Position numbers and translations under genes: made by a program | NCBI RefSeq assembly: GCF_039904985.1 | Contig: NZ_CP157005.1 | Span: 2,542,001 to 2,606,000, forward strand | Reading direction: 5' to 3' | Source: Methylomonas sp. AM2-LC | GTDB taxonomy: Bacteria; Pseudomonadota; Gammaproteobacteria; Methylococcales; Methylomonadaceae | Length of the DNA: 64,000 bases | The notes under the pieces: generated by a model | Told to the model about the DNA's origin: nothing | Database searches by the model: none | What the model saw: the letters and a program-made list of their open reading frames with translations, nothing else | In this document: positions 8,041 through 15,157 of the stretch, in pieces | Layout: each line of letters starts with the position of its first letter | How positions within the stretch are numbered: position 1 is the first letter of the stretch

Positions 8041-8110
8041 ACGTACCACCATTAAATAATATGGTGGTACGTCTGTTAAATGATGAAATCCAGCATCGAA
8101 ACAAATAGGT
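8041..8110 (+). repeat. Cassette-end hairpin repeat, copy 2
   Basis: The arms ACGTACCACCAT and ATGGTGGTACGT (12 bp, perfect) flank TAAATAAT. The 3' side matches copy 1 through to AAATAGG. It lies 15 bases after the lipoprotein stop codon. Confidence 0.8.
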
Positions 8111-8218
8111 TGGTGAATCAAAGGCCAATTTGATTGATAAGTTGCCGATCAGGCTGACATGGTTTTAAGCAGGGAAATGAAACTAGAAACTCATATTTAG
8201 ATAATTTAAGGAACTCCT

Positions 8219-8479
8219 ATGAAAGTAAAAGTGTTATCAGCAGCTATTGCCACTGTGCTTATAGTTGACGTTTTTTATCAAAACCTACAAGCTGCTACGG
8301 CAACGACTGGGGTTACAGTCACCGTACCCACGGCTGCGGTCAGCATTAATCTGGCAGGTTCTTCCGAACAGGACAGATTGCTTCAATCTATTTTAAGTGG
8401 TGATATTTGTACCACCGGATCGTTGGTGATCTTTAAAGACAACGATGGCAGCACCGCTAATACCACATACTGGGGATAG
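8219..8479 (+). CDS. Small exported protein, possibly truncated
   Basis: This 86-residue frame has a signal peptide (VLSAAIATVLIVDVFYQ, cut after NLQA near residue 26) and a Thr/Val-rich mature part (TTGVTVTVPTAAVSINL). It ends abruptly with TTYWG after ICTTGSLVIFKDNDG. A ribosome site AAGGAA lies seven bases upstream. The short length and abrupt end suggest the front part of a once larger exported protein, but no continuation was found in another frame. No function is assigned. Confidence 0.45.
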   Translation: MKVKVLSAAIATVLIVDVFYQNLQAATATTGVTVTVPTAAVSINLAGSSEQDRLLQSILSGDICTTGSLVIFKDNDGSTANTTYWG

Positions 8480-8668
8480 TTACCACATAGCTGCCAAAAG
8501 TGCCATATTTCAATATTTTAATTATTAATCAATAACTTAAGACTTTTTCATGTTTTAACCAATGTTGCATTGCTAAACCACAAAATACCTAAAATCACTC
8601 TCAATAGGCTTGTTTTCTATTTATGATAGACTGCGTTTGGGATGCTTTAGGTTAAGTTTAACCAAGAT

Positions 8669-9132
8669 GGGGTTATTGAACCAAAAGAACGGTTTGTTCC
8701 AGGCACATCTTGAAACCCACGGTACTCGCGGCTTGCAGCCGAAATATTGATTTTAATGTCGTCCACGGTGTTACTAGTAACTTATTGTATTTTAATAACA
8801 TTTGTCGTATCACAACATTCATGCGTTCTATTAGTATTGCCTGTTATTTTACGGTAAATAGCATAATAATTGGGAAAATACCTTAAAATGAGCTTACAGA
8901 AATTTTTAAAAAGGTTGCGAAGCCTAGTCGCTATTCATAACTCATTGAAATATAAATAAAATAGCATAAACCAGTTTCATGAATCTCAGTATAAGGTAAA
9001 AATAGTTTATTTTCAATATGTTATGAAAATTTTCATAGACTGATTCAAGATCGATATTTCCGCTATAAGCTGCTAACAGCAATGGCTCCAGGGGTGTCGT
9101 GGGACAAACCGTTCTTTTGGTTCAATAACCCC
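8669..9132. mobile_element. 464 bp miniature element, copy 1
   Basis: It begins GGGGTTATTGAACC and ends with the inverted complement; the terminal repeats are perfect over 29 bases and extend to about 33 with one mismatch. It encodes no protein. Copy 2 at 9761-10224 is the same length and, as far as I can read, identical and in the same orientation. GGGG ends and long terminal repeats fit the miniature elements derived from Tn3-family transposons, but no 5 bp target duplication is visible. Its last base supplies part of the stop codon of the relaxase fragment. Confidence 0.85.
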
Positions 9133-9758
9133 TATTTGATTTCCTTGGCCCGTTGCTCGTGCCATTCTTGTAAAGCCTGGTCGTAGGGTGTTGGGTTTTC
9201 CCTGGGCGGGGCGGTGGTTTCATAGCGGGAGTCAGTCGTTAATTGCTGTATTTTTTGCAGCGGCGGCAGTTCGATAAAATCGCGGCTGAAGGCGGCGTCA
9301 CGCAGATTGATACCTTTGCCGTCTCCGCCGGCGTGGGGTTTTACCCAGAGGTATTCGTTGTCTTTTCCTGCGTTCCGGATTTTGACTTCGCCCTGTTCGG
9401 CCAACAGTTTTTTAAAGTCGTCGTAGTTGGTTATCTGCCGTTCCAGTAGCTCGGTCAGCAGGACGCTTTTAAAGGCCTTGTTGCCGCCTTTGAAGGTGTC
9501 GCCCTTATAGCGGCTGAGCATTTCCGAGTCGTCGGTGAATAAAGCCCGGCGGTTGTCCTTGGGGCTGGCTAGGCCGTAGCGGTTGTTGAGGGTTTCCTGG
9601 ATGGCTTCCAGGTATTTGACCTGCCGTTCGACCAGGCCGAACGGATTAAGGCTTTCGCCTGATAGCAGGTTGTATTTAGGGATGACGATATGGATGTGGG
9701 GTTTGCGTTCTACCCGTTCGCCGGTTTTGGCGTGGGTATAGCTTTTAATTCTCGGTAG
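9132..9758 (-). pseudogene. Relaxase/mobilisation nuclease fragment
   Basis: The reverse frame is open from the edge of miniature-element copy 2 to the edge of copy 1 and codes for 208 residues. Near its start it has KPHIHIVIPKYN, the H-x-H metal-binding motif of HUH relaxases. LNPFGLVERQVKYLEAIQ and a charged linker follow, then IELPPLQKIQQL. The catalytic Tyr region, normally N-terminal, is missing, as is the C-terminus. An internal ATG at 9521 is not the true start. The fragment is richer in G and C than its surroundings, which suggests it came from a plasmid or integrative element. Confidence 0.8.
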
Positions 9759-9760
9759 AT

Positions 9761-10224
9761 GGGGTTATTGAACCAAAAGAACGGTTTGTTCCAGGCACAT
9801 CTTGAAACCCACGGTACTCGCGGCTTGCAGCCGAAATATTGATTTTAATGTCGTCCACGGTGTTACTAGTAACTTATTGTATTTTAATAACATTTGTCGT
9901 ATCACAACATTCATGCGTTCTATTAGTATTGCCTGTTATTTTACGGTAAATAGCATAATAATTGGGAAAATACCTTAAAATGAGCTTACAGAAATTTTTA
10001 AAAAGGTTGCGAAGCCTAGTCGCTATTCATAACTCATTGAAATATAAATAAAATAGCATAAACCAGTTTCATGAATCTCAGTATAAGGTAAAAATAGTTT
10101 ATTTTCAATATGTTATGAAAATTTTCATAGACTGATTCAAGATCGATATTTCCGCTATAAGCTGCTAACAGCAATGGCTCCAGGGGTGTCGTGGGACAAA
10201 CCGTTCTTTTGGTTCAATAACCCC
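9761..10224. mobile_element. 464 bp miniature element, copy 2
   Basis: Same sequence, length and orientation as copy 1 (8669-9132). The outer flanks of the pair (AAGAT on the left, AATTT on the right) do not match, so simple insertion as a composite unit is not demonstrated. Confidence 0.85.
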
Positions 10225-10284
10225 AATTTAAATTCCCTAAAATTTCACGGTCAGAACGGGCTACTTTTGAGAAGCCTAAAAAAA

Positions 10285-10315
10285 GCTGAAGGTCTTATTG
10301 AATAAGGTATTCAGC
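10285..10315. repeat. Hairpin of unknown role
   Basis: GCTGAA and TTCAGC form the outer stem and CTTAT with ATAAG the inner stem, separated by a small internal loop. There is no T-run, so it is not an obvious terminator. No gene is seen between 10225 and 10491. Confidence 0.4.
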
Positions 10316-10390
10316 AAATTTCTATGGAACTTTAGAGCCTTTTGTTGATTAACACCCTATATTGATGTTGCGGTTGATGTTGAAAATACC

Positions 10391-10425
10391 TAACATACCA
10401 CTCAACCTGAGCGGGGTTATAATAC
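10391..10425 (+). repeat. 35 bp repeat flanking a small ORF, copy 1
   Basis: It shares TAACAT, CTCAACC, GAGCG and GGTTATAATAC with copy 2 at 10792-10826, with six differences in 35 bases. The spacing is 401 bases. Confidence 0.6.
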
Positions 10426-10491
10426 GGCTTTGTTTATTCAGCTTTCCGTACAGCGCTCGGATAGTTCTACATTGGCGGCTAATTCTGCTTT

Positions 10492-10794
10492 ATGAGATAC
10501 CAAAGTTTTAAATATAAATTACTGGAAGGAAGTCCTCTTCTAAGAGAAGCATATTGGAAAAGAACTACAAGGCGAGAGCTACACACTTTGATCATGCGAT
10601 TTGCACGTAGAGAATCATATAGTCGAAAAAAATGTTTACCACTATTTTTATGGAGGGTGAGGCGCCATAAGGCCATTTCAATATTCGAGCATCGATTTGG
10701 GCTGGTTCCCGAAATGTTTAAGCAATGGTCTATGCCGGTTCGGTGGAAAATATACACAAATGAAGGACGCCATGTTTGGCCATTCGCCGTCTAA
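10492..10794 (+). CDS. Hypothetical protein between two 35 bp repeats
   Basis: This 100-residue frame is rich in Arg, Lys and aromatic residues (YWKRTTRRELHTLIMRFARR) and matches no family I know. An overlapping reverse frame of similar length exists, so coding is not certain on either strand. The only argument in its favour is context: it fills the space between two related 35 bp sites, and its stop codon falls at the start of the second site, as in integron cassettes. Confidence 0.25.
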   Translation: MRYQSFKYKLLEGSPLLREAYWKRTTRRELHTLIMRFARRESYSRKKCLPLFLWRVRRHKAISIFEHRFGLVPEMFKQWSMPVRWKIYTNEGRHVWPFAV

Positions 10795-10826
10795 CATGGT
10801 GCTCAACCGGAGCGCGGTTATAATAC
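10792..10826 (+). repeat. 35 bp repeat flanking a small ORF, copy 2
   Basis: Counterpart of 10391-10425. It begins at the stop codon of the 100-residue frame (TCTAACAT...). The TCTAAC opening resembles the R'' box of integron attC sites, but the matching R' box was not found downstream. Confidence 0.6.
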
Positions 10827-10936
10827 ATTTTTTCAGCGTTTACTTACTTTGCGAATGACCGGTATCGGGAAGCTTAAAAACATATCTGTTTGACTGGTAT
10901 GGGTCGATTTTGCACTTTCAATCCCGACAGTGCAAG

Positions 10937-11120
10937 TACGGCCCAGACTGTGTGAAAACGTTTATTACAAAAATATGGTGGGGAGATAACCCGGTTTGTA
11001 GTCGATTATTACTCAATAAGTGGAATTATTTTATAGAAATAGCATCACTTATAAATATAAAGTGGATAATTATTCAAATTTATCATTTAAATTTTAAGTT
11101 TTCACACAGTCTGGGCCGTA
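10937..11120. mobile_element. 184 bp inverted-repeat element
   Basis: A perfect 23 bp inverted repeat (starting TACGGCCCAGACTGTG at 10937, complement at 11098-11120) encloses 138 bases of AT-rich DNA with no gene. It is a miniature element or a decayed insertion-sequence pair of ends. The stretch from 11121 to 11365 holds no gene and looks like decayed mobile DNA. Confidence 0.65.
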
Positions 11121-11365
11121 AGAAGCCGACCAGATCACCGTAATATGAAGAATGCTGGATTGCCTTGAGCTAGATTTCATTGCAATTAAAGTAAGCCCGC
11201 GAAAATGAATTGCAAGCTGACACGGATAAATGCAAGCAGATTTGCAGATAATGTGAGCCGGAATGCATTTTCATTTGTAATAAATTCGAGCCCAAAACAC
11301 CGCTGATTGCGAGCCCGACCGATTTCAAATGCGAGCCGTTACAGCTAAACTAAAAACTCTCTGTA

Positions 11366-11560
11366 TTATGTAAGCAGGCCTCGCTGAACTAAATATGCAC
11401 GCCCACCTTGAATAATCCCCCAACAAACCGGACTGCCGACCGCGTAATAATCTGAAATCATGTTGGTGTTTTTCAGCTCCTCAAGATGAAACGTAGCGAG
11501 TTGAGTACTAATGTACATGAAGCTAATCTCGCGTTGAGCAAAAATATCTGTTTTAAACAT
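11366..11560 (-). CDS. Hypothetical short ORF
   Basis: This 64-residue frame lies just downstream of the ParE-like toxin gene on the same strand. The product (MYISTQLATFHLEELKNTNM, VGSPVCWGIIQGG) is not recognised. It may be the remnant of a longer gene, since it has no clear ribosome site and ends abruptly. Confidence 0.25.
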   Translation of the reverse strand: MFKTDIFAQREISFMYISTQLATFHLEELKNTNMISDYYAVGSPVCWGIIQGGRAYLVQRGLLT

Positions 11561-11583
11561 ACTGGCTAAGCAAGTTAACTTAA

Positions 11584-11877
11584 TTAATAACCCGCTTTTT
11601 TTTGGTGTCGAAAAGCAAGAATGTAAACCGAATTGGTTTCTACATTATATTGATACAAAGCCACATAGCCGGCATCACCGAATTCAATGACCAGTTCGCG
11701 TAACTCAGGAATATCGTCGAATGGGCGACCAAGCTCTGGGTCTGACTCCAAAAATTCAAAGGTACGAGCGATTGTTTGACCGGCACGACGCGCTGCTTGT
11801 GGATTTTTTTCAGCCAAAAATTGCCGACAACGTTCTAATCCCTGTGCAGCACCTGCCGTAATAATTACTCGTGGCAC
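11584..11877 (-). CDS. ParE/RelE-superfamily toxin
   Basis: This 97-residue toxin is of normal length for the ParE/RelE superfamily. Visible family features are the N-terminal basic helix region (AAQGLERCRQFLAEKNPQAARR), the central LGRPFDDIPELRELVIEF, and the terminal strands YVALYQYN and VYILAFRHQKKAGY, which include the conserved Arg/His positions before the end. ParE-type members poison gyrase while RelE-type members cut mRNA; the missing catalytic signature prevents a choice. Its start overlaps the antitoxin gene by 13 bases, so translation is probably coupled. Confidence 0.85.
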   Translation of the reverse strand: MPRVIITAGAAQGLERCRQFLAEKNPQAARRAGQTIARTFEFLESDPELGRPFDDIPELRELVIEFGDAGYVALYQYNVETNSVYILAFRHQKKAGY

Positions 11878-12137
11878 TTAGGTATTTCCTTTTCTTGATC
11901 AGTACCCCATGTAGTTAGCCAGTCTCGAACTTCTTGGCCGGTTAGGTGTTGCCCTGTTTCCTGATAAGTTTTCCACGAAGTCAGAGCTTCCTGCTTGAAG
12001 TTTTCTCTCGCTTCTTCACGACTTACATAATCATTAATCGCTTCGCGCATGATCCAATGCGGCGAACGATTTCTCAAGTCAGCCAAATTCCGAATTCGAT
12101 TTTTTAATCCATCATCAAGCTTGATCGATGTTGCCAT
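11865..12137 (-). CDS. Ribbon-helix-helix antitoxin (CopG/ParD-like)
   Basis: This 90-residue antitoxin is the partner of the overlapping ParE-like toxin. Residues 1-45 form a ribbon-helix-helix: MATSIKLDDGLKNRIRNLA, then SPHWIMREAINDYVSREE. A charged C-terminal tail (residues 50-90) would wrap the toxin. It precedes the toxin gene, as usual for ParDE. An AGGACTTCG stretch before the ATG offers only a weak ribosome site. Confidence 0.82.
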   Translation of the reverse strand: MATSIKLDDGLKNRIRNLADLRNRSPHWIMREAINDYVSREEARENFKQEALTSWKTYQETGQHLTGQEVRDWLTTWGTDQEKEIPKCHE

Positions 12138-12263
12138 AGCGAAGTCCTCTTATTAAAAGGTAGTACCTTTGAATACTATAGCAGAACTAGCTTTTCATTG
12201 AAGACTAATGTTTGTCATTTAATCATTATTTTATAACCTTTGGATGCCATAATATATATTACG

Positions 12264-12336
12264 GGTTAAGTGACAGGTTTTAATGGCTAAGTTGTATTGC
12301 TAAAAAACTGTCACATAATCGTTCGTTTAAGTGACA
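12264..12336 (+). promoter_or_regulatory. Probable res site of the serine resolvase
   Basis: Three copies of the hexamer GTGACA/TGTCAC lie in a 73-base window just before the resolvase gene: GTGACA at 12270-12275, TGTCAC at 12309-12314 and GTGACA at 12331-12336. The last two are inverted, 16 bases apart. Resolvases usually bind clustered inverted 12-mers like these and also repress their own gene through them. Confidence 0.55.
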
Positions 12337-12346
12337 AGGGTATTTT

Positions 12347-12961
12347 ATGCTAATTGGCTACATGCGGATCTCAAAAGCGGATGGTTCTCAGGTCTGCCAT
12401 TTACAGCGCGATGCACTCGTTGCGGCTGGAGTTGATCCCATGCAAATTTATGAGGATCAGGCATCTGGTAAACGGGAAGATCGTCCTGGCTTAGCGGCTT
12501 GCATCAAGGCATTGCGTGATGGGGATACTCTTCTTGTGTGGAAACTGGATCGATTGGGTCGTGATCTACGTCATTTGATTAATACGGTGCATGATCTAAC
12601 GGGTCGAGGTGTTGGCTTAAAGGTTTTAACTGGCCAAGGTGCTGCTATTGATACCACTACTGCTGCTGGTAAATTGGTCTTTGGCATATTCGCTGCACTT
12701 TCCGAGTTTGAACGTGAACTTATTTCAGAGCGAACAGTTGCTGGATTGGCATCGGCTCGTGCTCGCGGTAGAAAAGGTGGGCGTCCATTTAAGATGACAG
12801 CTGCCAAACTTAGGCTTGCTATGGCGGCTATGGGGCATCCAGAAACAACAGTCGGTAATCTTTGTAAAGAATTGGGGATTACTCGGCAGACTTTGTACCG
12901 ACATGTTTCACCCAAAGGAGAGCTTCGTCAGGATGGTATGAAGTTACTATCTAGTGGCTAA
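12347..12961 (+). CDS. Serine recombinase, Tn3-resolvase/invertase type
   Basis: This 204-residue site-specific recombinase should resolve or invert DNA between res-like sites. The catalytic serine is Ser9 in IGYMRISKADG. The conserved core LLVWKLDRLGRDLRHL (residues 65-80), TTAAGKLVFGIFAALSEFERELISERT (about 104-130) and the C-terminal helix-turn-helix (TVGNLCKELGITRQTLYRHV) are all present, and the length is typical for Tn3-family TnpR. No Tn3 TnpA is in the window, so it is either a leftover of a lost transposon or a free-standing resolvase. It might act on the GGGG-ended miniature elements nearby, though this is speculative. Confidence 0.9.
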   Translation: MLIGYMRISKADGSQVCHLQRDALVAAGVDPMQIYEDQASGKREDRPGLAACIKALRDGDTLLVWKLDRLGRDLRHLINTVHDLTGRGVGLKVLTGQGAAIDTTTAAGKLVFGIFAALSEFERELISERTVAGLASARARGRKGGRPFKMTAAKLRLAMAAMGHPETTVGNLCKELGITRQTLYRHVSPKGELRQDGMKLLSSG

Positions 12962-13100
12962 AAATATAAGGCATTTCCACAAACACTAGGAACCATATCG
13001 CCTAGCCTAGCTACAATGTGATGTGGAGCGTTGGCAAAAGACCATTAATGTGATTTTGGTGTTTTATAATAAGCAATATTTTAAATTTTTTGGAGGCATT

Positions 13101-13469
13101 ATGATAATTTCACGCAATGGAACTTCTAAAGACTATGGCACATCCCGCATTGAAATTAAGCAGAAAACTATTTCATGGAATGAAATAGATAAATCTATCG
13201 AAATCATGGCTCAAAGTGTACAAGATTTTAATACTGAATCAAAACATACTTATAAAATAAGTATTCCTCTTTCAGACATTACAGAGATAGTTCGCATTCT
13301 CGGTCAAGACGCAGTTAAGAAATCAGCGAGTGATTTAGAATTAGCTTTAGGTGAGCAATCAAAAGCCCTCAACCGACTTGTATTTGCAGCATCTGGATTA
13401 GTTAACAATAATGTAAAAATTGAGCCATTTAAATTTAAATTGCCGAAACCCACATCAAAGGTCCAATAA
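13101..13469 (+). CDS. Hypothetical protein
   Basis: This 122-residue protein is of unknown function. I chose ATG 13101 because TTGGAGG lies five bases upstream; the open frame extends to 13023 but with a poor leader. It begins with a beta-rich part (MIISRNGTSKDYGTSRIEIKQ), continues through mixed helices (IDKSIEIMAQSVQDF, LSDITEIVRILG) and ends in a basic Pro-rich tail (FKFKLPKPTSKVQ). No membrane segment or signal peptide is seen. It lies between the resolvase and the higBA locus with no obvious partner. Confidence 0.5.
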   Translation: MIISRNGTSKDYGTSRIEIKQKTISWNEIDKSIEIMAQSVQDFNTESKHTYKISIPLSDITEIVRILGQDAVKKSASDLELALGEQSKALNRLVFAASGLVNNNVKIEPFKFKLPKPTSKVQ

Positions 13470-13726
13470 AATTGTTCCGAATCTTATAATTACTTTGCCG
13501 CGTAGTTAAACATTCATCATGCGAAAAATGCTAAAAATAGAATTTAAGCGATTTTGCGAATGGAATGATAACATTCCATTTTTGAATGGCATATCGAAAG
13601 GAGATGCCTTATGGGATTTTTAGATGCATTACAGAACAATGGGTGCTAATCAACAAAAGGGTCTAAAGTTTCATAGGCTTTATAAGTAATTGCAATTGTG
13701 AGTCACGTGGACAGACTAATGATACC

Positions 13727-13750
13727 AAATATGCTGTACACAGCATATTT
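13727..13750. promoter_or_regulatory. Perfect 24 bp palindrome upstream of higBA
   Basis: AAATATGCTG and CAGCATATTT flank TACA. It lies 71 bases before higB, far enough to cover a promoter, and may be an operator for HigA. Confidence 0.5.
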
Positions 13751-13792
13751 GAGGCGCTGGGCAAAAATAGCTTTTTAAAAACATCTGCAAAT

Positions 13793-13814
13793 AATACCAA
13801 TACGGTATATTATT
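13793..13814. promoter_or_regulatory. Imperfect palindrome directly before higB
   Basis: AATACC and GGTATATT face each other around AATAC, seven bases before the higB start. It could be a second operator half or a promoter element; the site also leaves little room for a ribosome-binding site. Confidence 0.35.
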
Positions 13815-13820
13815 ACCTTT

Positions 13821-14111
13821 ATGCACGTTATCGCAAAACCCATGCTTATCGAATTTTGGTCGAAACACCCTGCCGCTGAAAAGCTGCTGCAGGCGTGGTA
13901 TCGATTGATGGAAAGCGAAGTCTTTAGAGACTTTAACCATCTTAAAGCGACTTTTGCGAGTGCTGATTATGTGGACGGATTGACGGTGTTTGATATTGGC
14001 GGCAACAAGTTTCGCTTGATTGCGGCTATTCATTACAATTGGCACAAAGTCTATATTCGTGCGGTATTAACCCATGCAGAGTATGACACGAATGCCTGGA
14101 AAAAGAGGTGA
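13821..14111 (+). CDS. higB: HigB-type mRNA interferase toxin
   Basis: This 96-residue toxin of the HigB group (RelE superfamily) cleaves mRNA on the ribosome. Family features are LIEFWSKHPAAEKLLQAWY at the N-terminus, the central ADYVDGLTVFDIGGNKFRLI, and the C-terminal IHYNWHKVYIRAVLTHAEYD, which holds the conserved His and Tyr. The toxin gene comes first, the usual order for higBA. Its stop overlaps the antitoxin start. No start better than ATG 13821 exists, and the region before it is palindromic rather than a clear ribosome site. Confidence 0.9.
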   Translation: MHVIAKPMLIEFWSKHPAAEKLLQAWYRLMESEVFRDFNHLKATFASADYVDGLTVFDIGGNKFRLIAAIHYNWHKVYIRAVLTHAEYDTNAWKKR

Positions 14112-14542
14112 TAACGATGAGATACGCAACTAAATCCGTTCCCGAACCAAAAGCCATCTTACAAGCCTGGTTACCTTTCAAAGAATTAGTTGGCGTGACC
14201 GGCGTTCATAGTGAAGAAGACTATGCTCAAGCCTGTGCCACAATTGACGTTTTGTTGGATGAAGTGGGGGATGATGAAAACCACCCGCTGGCTGACGTGC
14301 TTGATTACTTGGCTGACCAAGTCAAATCTTATGAAGATGAAAACTTCGTCATTCCAGAAGCCGAACCCAATGAAGTCTTGAAATTCCTAATGGAACAGCG
14401 CGGCCTTAAACAAGACGATTTAGGCGATATCGCCCCCCAAGGTCGAATATCCGACATCCTGACCGGTAAGCGTTCCATTAGCAAAGAAATCGCTAAAAAA
14501 TTAGCTACTCGCTTTCACGTTCGAGCCGATGTATTCCTATAG
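14108..14542 (+). CDS. higA: HigA-type antitoxin
   Basis: The 144-residue product (GTG 14108; an ATG at 14117 is an alternative) has an N-terminal helical domain with an acidic middle (DEVGDDENHPLADVLDYL) and a C-terminal HTH (EVLKFLMEQRGLKQDDLGD, RISDILTGKRSISKEIAKKLATRF). This architecture is typical of the larger HigA proteins that pair with RelE-like HigB. It neutralises HigB and represses the operon through sites such as those before higB. The reading frame ends 24 bases before a chimeric hsdR remnant. Confidence 0.9.
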   Translation: MITMRYATKSVPEPKAILQAWLPFKELVGVTGVHSEEDYAQACATIDVLLDEVGDDENHPLADVLDYLADQVKSYEDENFVIPEAEPNEVLKFLMEQRGLKQDDLGDIAPQGRISDILTGKRSISKEIAKKLATRFHVRADVFL

Positions 14543-14566
14543 CCATTATCAACTAACCTTCTCATT

Positions 14567-14725
14567 ATGGATAAAAAACAATTAAGTGAACGGGACATCT
14601 GCAGGAAGTTTATTACCCCGTTGCGCCGTTGCGCTTATGAAAAAATACGTGCCATCCGTGAAGTAACGCAGGAACGTATAGAAGAATTGTTAAATGATGA
14701 ACAATTAACGAAATGGGATACCTGA
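14567..14725 (+). pseudogene. Chimeric ORF: hsdR N-terminal remnant fused to the long repeat
   Basis: The 52-residue frame starts MDKKQLSERDICRKFITP, which matches the start of HsdR encoded at 25.6 kb (MDKYQLSERDICTKFITP). At about residue 24 it enters copy 2 of the long repeat and continues in the same frame as the tail of the small secreted protein (EKIRAIREVTQERIEELL) until a TGA, where copy 1 has TTA. It is therefore a junction scar, not a working gene. It suggests that a second type I restriction locus once lay on the plus strand here. Confidence 0.8.
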
Positions 14726-15157
14726 AAAAAGCATTGATGATTGCATTTCATCTTTGCGCAAAGATCTGCTTTTTCTGATTAGCCAGTGATTTCTCCCCGA
14801 ATTTAATCATCTTATGCCTAGATGATTAGCCGTTACGCCCATCAACCCAGTGCTGAGCAGAAAAGCTAACTAATTTTATTCATTAGCATACATTTATCGT
14901 CACAAGTTTGGGTTTACACAGTAGGGGTTGTATACCGAAACCCCAGAAAATTTGTCATGCTCAAAAAAGACCAGAGTTAAGACTGACAGCATTCTTAGAT
15001 TATAATAGCGATAGTTTGGCATGAATTGATATTTTAGCGATTCCTGCGCTAAAAGTATTCGTAAACAAAAGATGCCTACCATGCCTCCGGCGCAATACGC
15101 TTCGCTATTGACGCCCTATGAGGGAACCGCTTTAATAATTGCGGCTTATGGCCTTGC
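14637..15157 (+). repeat. Long direct repeat, copy 2
   Basis: About 521 bases nearly identical to 322-844, in the same orientation, including the hairpin near 14807-14831 and the REP hairpin at 15089-15115. On the left it joins an hsdR remnant; on the right it truncates the sacsin-like ATPase gene, whose frame stops 26 bases inside the repeat. Confidence 0.9.

Noticed and set aside
10792..10860. Integron attC site
   Set aside because: R''-like box present but no complementary R' box; reported only as a repeat.
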